A DNA stretch of 64,000 nt, from positions 21,734,629 through 21,798,628 of the forward strand of contig CM073592.1 of the NCBI GenBank assembly GCA_037074705.1, given 5' to 3'. The translations under genes and the position numbers were made by a program. The notes beneath the pieces were generated by a model that saw only the letters and a list, made by a program, of their open reading frames with translations, did no database searches and was not told where the DNA came from. The DNA comes from Zhengitettix transpicula. Taxonomy: Eukaryota; Arthropoda; Insecta; Orthoptera; Tetrigidae. Below are positions 35,248 through 46,700 of this stretch, in pieces; within the stretch, counting starts at the first letter, position 1, and each line of letters starts with the position of its first letter.

Positions 35248-35813
35248 TGTATAGGCCTGCGAGGGCTATTCTCTCGCAGGCAATACCTGCGAGGGATGTT
35301 CTCTCGCAGGCAGAACCTTTTAGGAGAGATACGAAGGGGCTACCTTTGGGTATGCCTTTTCCTCTCCGTGTTTGAACTAAGGTTCCCACAAGCCGAGGCA
35401 CCTCGGCCTGTTTTGAGGTGTGTATGTTCCGGGGTCACAGACCTTGGGCATACGGTAAGAGTTGTCCGCTATTCCCATTGGAATAGTCGGTCAGCTGCCT
35501 CCTAAACTGGTCGAGACACGGAGAAGGGAATGCTGCGTCCCCACAGCAAACTCATCTCCCGCTATCGGAAGGGCGTGGGACAAGTACCCAATGCCCGACC
35601 TGCCTGATGCAGGTTTTTCTAGGGTTTTCCCTGCATTTTTTCTTTAGGCGAATGCCGGGTAGGATCCTTAAACCATAGCTCAGGGGCCCTAGTAACCCTT
35701 GGCTACCTTCCTCCACCCTTCCGCATCGCCCCTTTCAAATCCCTTCCTATGCTATTAAAGGGGAGTTGCCCAATGTGGATCACCCTCATGTAGCCTGTTG
35801 CCCTAAAAAAAAA
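35248..35813 (+). mobile_element. Family A retroposon, copy 2 (best preserved)
   Basis: Complete copy of about 565 bp. It starts with two tandem palindromic blocks (35256-35280 and 35286-35310; arms CCTGCGAG/CTCGCAGG). It continues with hairpins GCCGAGG-CA-CCTCGGC (35392-35407), CTATTCC-CATT-GGAATAG (35469-35486) and ACCTGC-5 bases-GCAGGT (35598-35614), the last followed by a T5 run, then AGGG-TTTT-CCCT (35621-35632). It ends in GTTGCCCT plus an A tail. It is flanked by a 14-bp duplication TCCTATC(C/A)ATTGTA at 35234-35247 and 35814-35827 (one mismatch). The hairpins are exact, so the element looks derived from a folded RNA. No protein is recognised. The nature of the source (SINE, LINE 3' end, other) is open. 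Confidence 0.8.
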
Positions 35814-36039
35814 TCCTATCAATTGTAAATCTTTTCAATCTAACTATTGCTGATATGCATGGCTCTTTGAACAGTTCTTACATTTATTTCTTGTACATCG
35901 TCCCCCAAAATTCCATTATCATTTACTGGACCCTATATTCGTGTTAAGATATTTTTTTATTCGTAATCCAGCTCACACAATATTAATATTTATTTTATAT
36001 ATCTTCATTTTGGTGATTCGATAAACTTTATTTTAATGT

Positions 36040-36090
36040 TATTATGGTCACGTCAACAAGTATCGTTAATGGCCACTATTAAAAGGTTAC
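36040..36090 (+). repeat. Short dispersed repeat, copy 1
   Basis: ATGGTCACGTCAACAAG, then TCGTTAATGGCCACTATTA resembles segments at 48913-48960 and 49127-49170 (ATGGTCGCTTCAACAG, then AGTTATTAGCGACCTTCTA). Function unknown; possibly ends of a small DNA element, since the outer bases GGTCGC/GCGACC are inverted. Confidence 0.35.
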
Positions 36091-36956
36091 AATTTAGTTA
36101 CATAATATAATTACAGTCAAATATCGGGAAAAATGTTCACAATGAATCAGATTAGATCTGATAATTTAGATAACGTAATTAAGTCGACAATCCTCTTTTG
36201 ATTTGAGTTGCGATTACAGTTTCTAATTTTGCTAAATGCATCCTCCAATTTATTTAATGGTATTCTTTGCCATCGTTATGATATTTGGATCCTTCTCTGA
36301 TTTTAATCTGTATTTAAAATAATGTTTCCTGACACCATCATCCGTCTTCGTAGGTCCTGAGGTGCCTCGACTACAATTTTCCTTGGCTTCTAGAACATCG
36401 TCTTATTCTACGTGTCTCCTCTTCTTTCGCTTTATTACATCTACGACCGGAAGTTGATATAATTTTACTTATGCGTAGTAGCCGTTTCAAATTTTTCGCT
36501 GCATTGCTCGAAGCTTCTTTGCTCAGCATCACGTTGGAACTAGCGCCGCATAAAATAAGTTCTCTGTGTTGGGTGATACCGTAATACATTGGCTGTTGGC
36601 TGTTCCTTCTTCCTATTGTCACTATGTTTGTAATCTTTGAAATGACAAGCCTTTCCAAGTGCAATGACCAGAATTTTTTTTTCAATAATTAATCGTAGTT
36701 GCTCACGTAACTAATATCCATTCCTATGTTATTTTATCACCTTGTTTCTTTTTCTATCTCTCTGTTTAGTGACCATCAGACTTACAAATACTTGCTGCTC
36801 TCCATTCCAGAAAAAAAAAGATTAAGTCACTGTACTAATGTATATTATAAACGTCTCCGGGCTGAACAAACTTTCATCTTTGATCTTTCGTTTAATATAT
36901 CTGTTTTTAATTCAAAATCCAATGCCGACATTCAAATTTAATTTCAATACACCTCT

Positions 36957-38251
36957 GGTTAACCGAAGTCGTGTCAACCGAAACCCTGGTTATCTGAAAC
37001 GCCTCCGAGAAATCTCAATTGCAAATATATAGGTTAAGAAATTTAAGGACAACAGTTTTAAATATCGGTATTTATCGATTTTAAAAGTCGATAATTACGA
37101 TATCGACGTACACGTAAAGCACAACCTGTGTCGATATAAGAAACGAAGACGCGTCATCCTTTTAAGTATAATTTGGAAAATTGACGTTCCGGATTTTTAT
37201 ATTTTGGACAATGTTCTAACCGTAGACGAGATAAAATCGATGTAGATCTCGACCATAGGAACGTAGTTGATTATTCCTACGGGAATCGATACCACGGAGA
37301 GAAAATTGCAGGTATGTTAATATAATTCTGTACCGCACGGAAAATTACTGAGTTTTTTGAATGAGTAATTCAAATTGCTACAAATATAACCCTAAAAATG
37401 TAATTTTAAATTTAATAAAACTCATAAGTGTAGCCTACAAAGAGATTTTTTTAATTCGTTTCACCTCCAAACCTTTAAAAAATACGTACTGTAATTACAA
37501 TAAATAAAAACTGTAGCATTTGTTGTTCATACCTTAACCGAAAAAATTGTTACCCGAAACGGCATGTGCCATTTGGGGATCCACTGCCTATTCCCACTCC
37601 AACAAAATACAAACCAATCAAAACAAAATTTTCCGTTTAATATCAAATTCCCGCAACTCAGTTATCCACAAAGACCTTGTAATTCCCATAATCCTTGCCA
37701 TAATTCATAAATCTACCAAGTCCTTAATAAATAGTTCTATCAACCATCCAAATCCCACCATTGAGCTATTCTACGGTAACCCACCCACTCCTTCACAAAA
37801 TCGCAGACTAAAACGTAAACTCCCAATTGACATCATCCTCCCCCTAAATCACTATGGAATTACCTAACTCTAGCCCCTCCTACCAACTGGCACTACATAC
37901 TCCCTAAATATCCGCTCTGCCCATCTGCCCCCATAACCTCCTTAACGCTTCAAACATGTAGTTTCCCCAGTGACCAGATTGATCGCTAACATCATGCCGG
38001 TTATATGTTATTAAACAAGTTAATCTGCTTCTCTCGTCTCTAACTTGGAATGACAAGGGTCACATCAAAGACCACAAGTTTACATGTGAAATATTTATAA
38101 ATTGTAAATACCTTGTTATTTGTTAATTTTTACAATTGTAAATACTGTAATTATTATTATCGCAACTGTAAAGTCTCCGGACTAAAAGTTAACTTAAATA
38201 AAAAAAATTAAAAAAACCCGAAACGGCTTCACCCCCTATCCTTCGGTTAAC
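36957..38251. mobile_element. Possible pogo/Tigger-like non-autonomous element
   Basis: GGTTAACCGAAG at 36957-36968 and CTTCGGTTAAC at 38241-38251 are exact 11-bp inverted copies. Next to them are further GTTATCTGAAACG, AACCGAAA and ACCCGAAACGG motifs of the kind common in pogo-type terminal repeats. Without the nested Jockey insertion the element would be about 640 bp. No transposase was found. The assignment is tentative because outer TA target bases could not be fixed. Confidence 0.35.
37564..38215 (+). pseudogene. 5'-truncated Jockey-clade LINE insertion
   Basis: A 652-bp insertion bounded by an exact 12-bp target-site duplication ACCCGAAACGGC (37552-37563 and 38216-38227), with an A-rich 3' end. 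It encodes the last ~100 residues of a Jockey-type reverse-transcriptase polyprotein: CAIWGSTAYSHSNKIQ, then QNKIFRLISNSRNSVIHKDL. The family pattern here is PVWGxxAxSHxxKLQxxQNKxLRxI, then IHKDLxI. The frame stays open to TAA at 37865-37867, followed by a ~345-bp 3' untranslated region. Because the duplication is perfect and the frame uninterrupted, the insertion is relatively young. It lacks the RT core and endonuclease, so it cannot move itself. Confidence 0.88.
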
Positions 38252-38259
38252 TGTATAGC

Positions 38260-40365
38260 TAGAATGACGAAAGAAATTATTCCTATCGTCTCTCACTCGA
38301 TGTCGTCATTGCATGGAAAAGAAAATAATTTTCTTTTCTATTCGACACCTTCTTCTATGAAAAGGTCGACTCTGCTACCTTTCGTCTAGAGACTTCACTA
38401 TTCAATTCACTTGGGTGGTATTCCTTAACCCCACTACCCACTGAGACTGTATTGCCATCCTTAACTGCAGTGTGTTTCCAAAAACAGAAGTTTTTCCGCA
38501 GAATATCCTCCGTACAATTTATACAAAATATTGACAATTTTTCCGGACAATGCCGGGGATTTTTAATAACTGCAGATTCAAATAGAAGCTTGATTTTATA
38601 TACAGTTAGGCTGTAATTTCAAAGTAAACGGGAAAATTCTTTCGATATAACGGTTAATTGTTTAAAAAAATTTAAAATACGTGCTTCCAGTCTGTTTCCC
38701 CTTTTTCCCACTGAACGTTATTTTTTTTTTAATTTACTTGCCTATTCTTCAAGAATAATTTTTACTTAGGCTTGTTTTATTTTAATATAAATATGAATTA
38801 AAAGAATATGTTAAAATTGTTTTGTCGGTACTGGCAAGGCTGATTTAATCAGTCCCGAGTGAAAAAGAAACGTATATTTTGTCGTTTGCTACCTTCGTAC
38901 CCTAAATAAATAATTCATTACGGTTTCGTTAAATTTGTCTAATTAAAATGTTTTCAATTTTTTTTTGTAAAAAAAATTACAGAATCCTTACATTCTTAAG
39001 GAAGGAATACGAAATGCTTCTTCGAACTTATTATAATATTGGAACGTGCCTCCTCGACAGGGATTGTTTGTCGTAGTTACAATTTTTTTTACCCTGCTAC
39101 GAAAACAAGTTTGTTACATTTTTTCTCCGTGCTTCCAATTTGTTTTTTTGTTGTTACTGCTGTCATCGTCGTCGTGTGTATTAAGACTTCGTCCGGATGC
39201 GTCCTCTTTTTATTTTAATATTACCTCTATTTCTAGTTTTTGTGTCTAGCAGCTAAAAAAGTAACACGGTCCAGTGATCACGGAAGGGGAGCCTGTCAGC
39301 AGCGCCCCCCCCCCCCTCCCCGCCGCCCCTATTACAAAACTCATTTATATTCTTAAATTTTAATTGATAAAAATTGTCCTCAGATTTACAATCTTCATCG
39401 AAGTGGGTTGAACTATAATGAGAAGGGTTGTAGAGTTTGGCTTGTAGAATTGCTAACAGTGACTTTTTTTTTACCACCCTCTTTTAATTTTGAAATCACC
39501 CGCTTTTGTATTCCGCTGAGGAAGGAAAGGAGAGTGTTCGTTTGCTTCTATTATGTTTATACTGCCTTGAAGCCTTTTAATTTTACAATCTGGAGTTATA
39601 CTTTATCCTGCTCCATTCTTCTCGTCTCAATCATTAGCCTTGTCTTCTCCAATTCTGTTCTTTACGTCTCCTTTTTTTTTACCTCTCTACAGATGAAAAG
39701 CAAGGAATAATAATAATGATGAAAAGGCATTTTTTTTAAAAAGCGTAGTAGAGTGGGATCTTTATTTATTTATTTTCCGTACTCGTAACGCTACACATTC
39801 CATTATCCCGAGTTCCAATACCGGAATAATCTTTTTTTTAAAAAAAATTAATTAGCCATTTTATTTGAATATTTCCAGTTATTGAGATAACTTATCTAAG
39901 CCTCAGCAATTTAATACCAATTCTACGCCGTGAATTTAGGGAAATTAGCTGAGGTATATACAATTATTTATTTTGAACGATTTCCACGTGTTATGGACAC
40001 ATGCAATTGTTAGATATGTTTATGATATTCTTCGTATCTTGTCCAATGCCAATTATGCGCGTTTATAATCCCATTTGCCACCAATTTTACTTCCGTATTT
40101 TTAGGATATAATTTTAACAGTGCCGCAGCAAATAATCGCATTTTGTTTAAAGAATTTTTTAAAAAACCTTTAGGACTCTCCTAATTAACTCAATTAATCG
40201 TTTCAGTGTGTACTTCGCGTCAAACGTCCTGTATTACTGTAACTTTCACGCCCCCACTTTTTATATTCGATATTAAAACTATTGAAAGTTGATGAATAGT
40301 ATTTTACTATAAACTACTAGTCCTACAATGGTAATTTTTAATAAATTTTATATTAGAACTTACTT
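38260..40365. other. No recognised gene
   Basis: AT-rich, with a C homopolymer at about 39305-39316 and several T runs. Frames at 39.0-39.7 kb are T-rich and unsupported. Confidence 0.45.
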
Positions 40366-40379
40366 AATTATTTTTCTTT

Positions 40380-40946
40380 CGATATCAGGAGAGGATTCTC
40401 TCGCAGGTAACCTGCGAGGGATGTTCTCTCGCAGGCAGAACCTTTTAGGACAGATACGAAGGGGCTACCTTTGGGTATGCCTTTTCCTCTCCGTTTTTGA
40501 ACTAAGGTTCCCACAAGCCGAGGCACCTCGGCCTGTTTTGAGAGGTGTATGTTCCGGGGTCACAGACCTTGGGCATACGGTAAGAGTTGTTCGCTATTCC
40601 CATTGGAATAGTCGGCCAGCTGCCTCCTAAACAGGTCGAGGCACGGAGAAGGGAATGCTGCGTCCCCACAGCAAACTCCTCTCCCGCTATCGGAAGAGCG
40701 TGGGACAAGTACCCAATGCCCGACCTACCCGATGCAGGTTTTTCTAAGGTTTTCCCTGCATTTCTTTAGGCGAATGCCAGGTAGGATCCTTAAAATACAG
40801 CCCGGGGGCCCTAGTTAACCCTTGGCTACCTTCCTCTACCCTTCCGCATCCCCCCTTTCAAGTCCCTTCCTATGCTATTAAAGGGGAGTTGCCGAATGTG
40901 GATCACCCTCATGTAGCCTGTTGCCCTAAAAAATAAAAATAAAAAA
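40380..40946 (+). mobile_element. Family A retroposon, copy 3
   Basis: About 567 bp, with one and a half palindromic CTGCGAG/CTCGCAG blocks at the 5' end, then the same body and hairpins as copy 2, ending in GCCCT and an A-rich tail with TAAAAA units. It is flanked by an exact 11-bp duplication TATTTTTCTTT (40369-40379 and 40947-40957). By eye copies 2 and 3 differ at only a small fraction of bases, which indicates recent activity of the family. Confidence 0.8.
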
Positions 40947-41042
40947 TATTTTTCTTTTATACTTCTTGTATAATTTCCGCAGTTTTCAATCTTTTCATTC
41001 CATCAATTATGGTCAACCATATTTTTTAATAAAAAATTAAAT

Positions 41043-41268
41043 AAATCGACGTTTAGTCCTTTTTTAGGACCTTTTCAGATTTAATAATTTTTTGTATAAA
41101 TCAAGTAAAAATATCTTAGAGGCAAAGTTTTGCTGCCTTGCCTGTTACAAGCGAAATTTTTTTAATCTTTTATTTCAAAACGTTGCCCCTAAATATTTTT
41201 TTTACGTGGTTTATACACACAATTATTAAATCTGAAGAGTTCCTGAAAAAGGATGATACGTCGATATA
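41043..41268. repeat. Head-to-head Penelope-type repeat pair
   Basis: 41045-41090 read on the minus strand and 41220-41268 on the plus strand share AATTATTAAATCTGAA, then a GTCC/GGAC-like stem, then ACGTCGAT. The left motif keeps a perfect 4-bp stem II; the right shows CTGAAGA, TTCCTG...AGGATG, ATACGTC. A classical inverted pair. Confidence 0.55.
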
Positions 41269-41600
41269 TTTAAAGTTAATGAAGATAATTTTTTGACTCC
41301 TGGCCGTTCGTTTGTTTTTATTCCATATGACCATAATTTTCTTTACGTTTGTCGTATTAGAGAGCTTAAAGGGTTAGAGAAACTGTGATCCCCTCCCGTG
41401 GGAAGCGATCGACTAACGAAACCCCCTTCTGCAAGTGTAAACTGAGTACGCCACGTCGGCCAGATGGCGTTGCAGGCGATGACGTCACGAGGAGGTCGGC
41501 GGGAGAAGTGAAGGCGAAGAGGGACCGCTCGCTTGCTGTCACTCAAGTCAACTCACTCAGAGCTATGACCCTGGTCCTCGATTAAGGAGGCGAAGACAGG

Positions 41601-41619
41601 CAGAGAGAGAGAGAGAGAA
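41601..41619 (+). repeat. (GA)n microsatellite
   Basis: Perfect GA run of about 17-19 bp downstream of a GC-richer pocket. Confidence 0.85.
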
Positions 41620-42500
41620 AGTGAGGAGGGAATATGATAATGGACCCTGCCTTATCTCTGGCAGAAGTAAGGCCGATCTCCAGGGACAAAGAGCGAACAC
41701 TTTGCAGAGTACAAGAAAAGGGACGAGTGCAATACCTTAAAGAAAATATATTTTATCTTGAATTACGTCATTAAGGAGACAAGTGCAGTTTGTTAATATT
41801 TAGCCTTTCCAACGGGACCTTTTAGAGACAAATCCTTTTGTACAACGCATAGGGGACGGGAAATAGGGCTATATCTAAATCTTTGTGTGTATTGTTCAGT
41901 CAAAACTTTTCACTCCTCCTCCACGCTCTTAGTTAATCTCTCTGCGTGTTGGTAGAAAGATAGAAACACTTTGTTCTTCATGACAGCTCTTGAATTATCA
42001 CCGAGTAACGTTACTGAGACAAAGGCGGGTCCTAAAAAGAATCTGAGGAAGTGTTATGGCAATAAAGGTGTTCTCCACGGGCGAATTTGTACGTGTGTCT
42101 CCAGTAATGCCGTTACAGTATTGTAAACATTAAATCACCCTTGACGAACTAATAAAAAGGCAATAACGGTTCTTGAATAATTACATTACAACTATCTCTA
42201 CCTATAGAGAAATAGTAATAATGGTTATTATTTTGTTTCTACGTCTGTTTTTTTTTAATAAAATTCATCATACAAAAACTATTATTTTCGTCCAATAACA
42301 GACTTTTATTAAGAAATAATAAAAGAATTCTAACGACGTTTAGGTCTATTTTTGAACCACCATCCGATTGTTTTCCCGTTTTTCTTGAAGAAACACGAAA
42401 CATTTTGAACATATTTCAAAATTACTAAACACACTTAAATTGTTTAGCAATATTAAAAAATAGGTTCCAATTTTTTTAAAACGTTTGTTAAAGAAGTGAT

Positions 42501-42545
42501 AACCTGATGAAGGTACAAAAAAAATATACTGAAACGTCAGCTGTA
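42501..42545 (+). repeat. Hammerhead-like motif with intact core
   Basis: CTGATGA (42504-42510) and GAAACGTC (42531-42538) match the canonical core exactly. The linker can pair as AG(G)UA with UACU, with one bulged G. Stem I is not evident, so it may be a half-site. Same family as the other Penelope-associated motifs. Confidence 0.5.
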
Positions 42546-42995
42546 AAGCTGCTCGTTACTTTTTTTTATTAAAAAAATCCCGTTTTCTGGCAATGTCTTG
42601 TACGTCGGGAATATATATAAATATATATGTATATAGCATATTACTGTAGCTGTAACACGGTTGAATTTTTACAAAAAAAAATTCAAGTGTTTGATTATTA
42701 ACCTTGTTTCTCATTTATTTATTGGAATACGAGTACCTTAACTATTCGTTCTTCCTAAAATAGATTTTCTTTTAAGGTATTTCGGAATTTATAGTTTTAT
42801 CCCTTAATTCTGGCATTTTATTTATGTAAAATATATATTCAGCAGTTCTCATATACGTATTTTTTTTAATGATTTTTGCGTGAAAATTTTATATTCGTCA
42901 TTTTCCAGTTCGTTTAACATTGCATAACATAAATTAGTGAAATTTTCTTTTCTTAGATTTATATATTATTTATTTGACAAAGAGATAGTTGTTGT

Positions 42996-43060
42996 TTTAG
43001 CTGTCAGCGTCGTTGTCTCACACACTACTTGACCCGGGTTCGATTCCCGTCGCCTAAGTT
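42996..43060 (+). repeat. tRNA-derived SINE fragment
   Basis: TAGCTGTCAGCG resembles a degenerate A box. GGTTCGATTCC (43037-43047) is an exact Pol III B box set in a T-arm-like CCCGG...CCGTC context. The acceptor stem cannot be formed, so it is a SINE or tRNA pseudogene rather than a working tRNA. The tail beyond 43060 has no clear end. Confidence 0.55.
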
Positions 43061-43589
43061 CGCAAGAACTGCGTTCCATCTTCTAAGTATCTATGGAAAT
43101 CACAAATATACACACTTTTGTGCGTAAACAGGTATTTATGACGTGTCCTAAATCAAAGTAAAAACGCCAATTTTACGAAGCATAAATTATCAGGAGTTGG
43201 TAAAAATAATTCTTCTCGTCATATATTTATTGTAGTCTTTAAAATATAAAAAAATAACTTTAAGTGAACGAAGAGAATATTCCGATGCCTGTAACGAACG
43301 TAATGAGACTTAAACATCTATTTCGACAGAAAACGTTCAGAAAGTCACGCACGAAATCAATAGCTTCTAAAAAAAAAGAGAGAGAAAGTGAGCTGCAAAG
43401 TATCGACTTTAGAGTTTATTCGACTGAACCGACGTCGTGTATCGCACTGAAAATAATTTAATTGTTTTAGCGACACGATTGTCTCTTGATCCGTGATTTT
43501 TATTTAGGAGATGGAACTTAATGTACTTACGACGATCGCGTTACCTTCAAATAAGGCTCTTAAGCAAGGAGACGAGCTACTAGTTCACA

Positions 43590-43757
43590 TTAAATGAAAA
43601 AAAATTACGTCTGATTGAAAATAATGAATTAGGAAGATCGCCAATACAGACAAAAACGGGTAATATAAATACCACACAACGTTTCTGGGATCCTTGTCCC
43701 TTTCGTCAGGTGCTATGGACCAGTGCAGTTGTGTTTCTCTAGGCTCGTCTTAGAACA
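43590..43757 (-). repeat. Penelope-type terminal repeat
   Basis: Minus-strand copy: CAC, CUGACGA, AA, GGGA-CAAGGA-UCCC (4-bp stem II), A, GAAACGUU, GUG (43673-43712). This is the best stem II among the copies of this subfamily. Flanks TACGTCTGATTGAAAATAAT and CCAATACAGACAAAAAC match those at 54.35 and 61.97 kb. CAC/GUG forms stem I. Not paired with an opposite arm here. Confidence 0.65.
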
Positions 43758-43769
43758 AAGAAGTTTCTG

Positions 43770-46700
43770 AAACTTGATCTTCTGACGCTGTTTTGGCACA
43801 ATCCTTTTATTTGTTATTCATTTATTGTTCCTGTTATTTAATTAATTAATTGTTCTAATAGATTTGTCTTCTTCTTCGAGTTAAGAGATGAATTGTTATT
43901 GTAGACGACTCGCTATCTTCCATGTCTGAATTGTATAAAAAGTTTTCTTTATAAGCACGAGTTAGTCACGTCACACAGCAGCAACGACACACTTTGCTCT
44001 TTACATTACGAGTAATATTTTCCTTCTCTATTACGTACTTTTCAGTACGAGGCTCTCAGAGAGCCTAAGTGTTGGCATTTACCACCGTCGTGCTAGTAGC
44101 GGCTTAAGTAAGATGATGAAGCTCAGACTATACGGTCGGTATTACAACAGGAGGAAGGAAGGAGGGGGGGGGAGGACTTAATAAATAATTCGTGCTGCTG
44201 TGCCCCTCCGAAGTAAATGTGGAACGCGAGCATCTGTTCCTTGTCCTAGACAAATGAACGAACGCATTCCTGTACAACAGGTGAGTCCTGTCGCCTTCCA
44301 GAATAACAACTTTGTCCGCAGTTATTTGGCAGAGGGCCACTGCACACAGCACACTCGATGAGGACAGGAGGTAGGGAGGGAAGGAGTTCTGCAAATATCC
44401 CAGACGCCGCGGCTCCTGTCCTAGCAGACAAAGACGCTCGGCGTCGTCATTGCTATTGTCCTCCGTTTGTACACAACACGTAGATTTTTCTTACTCATCA
44501 TTCACGTAAATGGATTGCTATTCCAATAGTTGCTTCCACAATCTCCAAATCATCGTCAGATAGCAAAGTCGACATCTATTACTAACATTTATTTTTAACC
44601 AATCAGCATTTTTATTTCTTATTACACTTTATATATTTTTTATTCCCGGGTAACTAAATACATAAGACGATTGATTGGAGATTCGTTACATATATATTTT
44701 TTTTCACCTTGATTTTCATTTACCTTAATTCCGTGTAGAGAAGAGTGGCCTATCTTGTGGGAGGAGCCTTCATTGGCTGGATTTTCCTGACTATATTGTA
44801 ATTCTAATGGAAAAATAAGATCTGAATTTAACGTTTTTCCTTGTCATTAATATTTTCCCGACATATGAATTGCCCTTTATTTAATTTTTATGGCTACTTT
44901 CTTTTCATTTTCTGTTCTGTAGCCTTTCTTCTAATATTATAGCCCAAAATCTGGCAAATTTAATTTTTTTCCCGGATCACTTAGCCATCGTGTTGATATA
45001 TTTGAGAGTTTTTTTTTGTACGAACGTGACATTTTTAACCCCCCCTTCGGTCACCATGTCACTTCGCAGTGCCTTCATTCACAGTTTTTAATAAGAGGCC
45101 TTATCGACGACACCTGTTTTTTTCCCCCAAATCATCACGTGTTTTTCTATCTCTCTCTCTCTCCATATCTCCGTCTAGTGACGTAGTGATTTCCTCGTGC
45201 TCATGATTCATATAACATTCGTCTGACAATTGTCTATGTAATCTTCCGTCATTTTTTTTAGTGTCTATCGAAAGTGTGTTTACGATTGCTCAATGCCACA
45301 GCACGACTAGACGCTGATAAAAAAAGGTTACGTGATAAGATAGGGATCACAGTATCTCTCTGTTTATCCTCCAAAAGAAACATTGTATTATTTTTTTGTT
45401 CTCTCTCTCTCTCTAAATTTATCTTAAAATATCTCCAATTGCCATAGCAACCTGTTCAGCAAGAGAAGGAATAACGTTAGACTGGAGTTCAGTTCGAAAG
45501 AAAAAGAATTCGGATTTGGGATTACTGGGAAACAGGGACGAGCGTGTGTAAATATTCAGAATAGTCTTGACTCCACGACTACGTAAAATGCTTAGATGAG
45601 GTAAAATAATCAGTAACTAATAGAAAAAAAAATTATTTTGCTGTTTAGCGAATGAAGCGGAAGAGAAAAGAGTTGCTTTTAGGATATTTATAACTCCGAG
45701 CACTGAAAAGTTGTAACATTAAAAATTGTAATAAGACAGAGTGAAGGTCTATAAACCCAACCTCTTCCATTTTCCGCGCTACATTTGAATAATATTCACA
45801 CTTGGACACCAGACTCGTATGAGGAGACTTCTAGGAGCAACATTGTTTCCAGCCATATTGATTACATTCTTGTGTCAGATAAAACCAATTACAGGAATCG
45901 GTGTTATCTGTAGAAGCAAGAAAAACGAAACCACGTTACGATATGATAAAAATATAAATTGGACTTTGAATCGGTTGTAATTGCGTAAAAAGTTTTTTAT
46001 TTCTTCTGCTGTGATTGCATAAAACGTGTATGTGGTAGGATGGAATTCAATAGGATTTAGAATGCGGTCTGCTATGTGATATTAAGATAACATCTTTCCT
46101 TGATAGACATCGAATCTTAACAAAAAAAAATATATACAATAAATTAATAACGCCATAAAAATGTTTTAAAATTTGTTTATCACTACGCAAAAAAATTTTT
46201 AATAAATTTATACAAGAATATTTAATAATTTTGAATTGAGTAAAAACTTTCCGTCAAGTACCATGGTCATCTGAACCATAAAGCATTGTACGTAAATGCA
46301 TTTTTAATTTATATAAAAAATTTCATGTAATTTATTGTAATATAAAATAATTAGTTATAATAACATTTGAAAATTAATATAAAATATTTTAAATGTATAA
46401 AGGCTTTAGAGTATATATAGATGTCGATGGAAATTGCCAGAAAGTCAAAATGATTCCTCAAGAGAAGTAAATTAAAGCTGTTTTAAAAAAATTGATGACA
46501 TAAAAAACTATAGGGATATATTATAAGCTTAATACAATAACTATCAGTCATAATAACTTCAATTATATTTTTAAAACAAATTTGTGAAGTTTTAAATGAA
46601 AATTATATTTATATTACTCAGCTATTGTGACACTAACGTTGATTTCACGTTTTTATTGTTTCTCAAATTCCTTGCCACATTTTTTTTTCGTTTCGTGCAA

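Noticed and set aside
36371..36685. 104-codon minus-strand open frame
   Set aside because: No recognisable domain or repeat relationship; no splice or promoter evidence.
41480..41487. CRE-like TGACGTCA in a GC-richer pocket (others at 47724 and 58798)
   Set aside because: Isolated 8-mers; no transcription start or other promoter element nearby that would make them regulatory sites.
42996..43060. Functional tRNA gene
   Set aside because: B box is perfect but no acceptor stem or proper anticodon arm can be formed; treated as SINE fragment.
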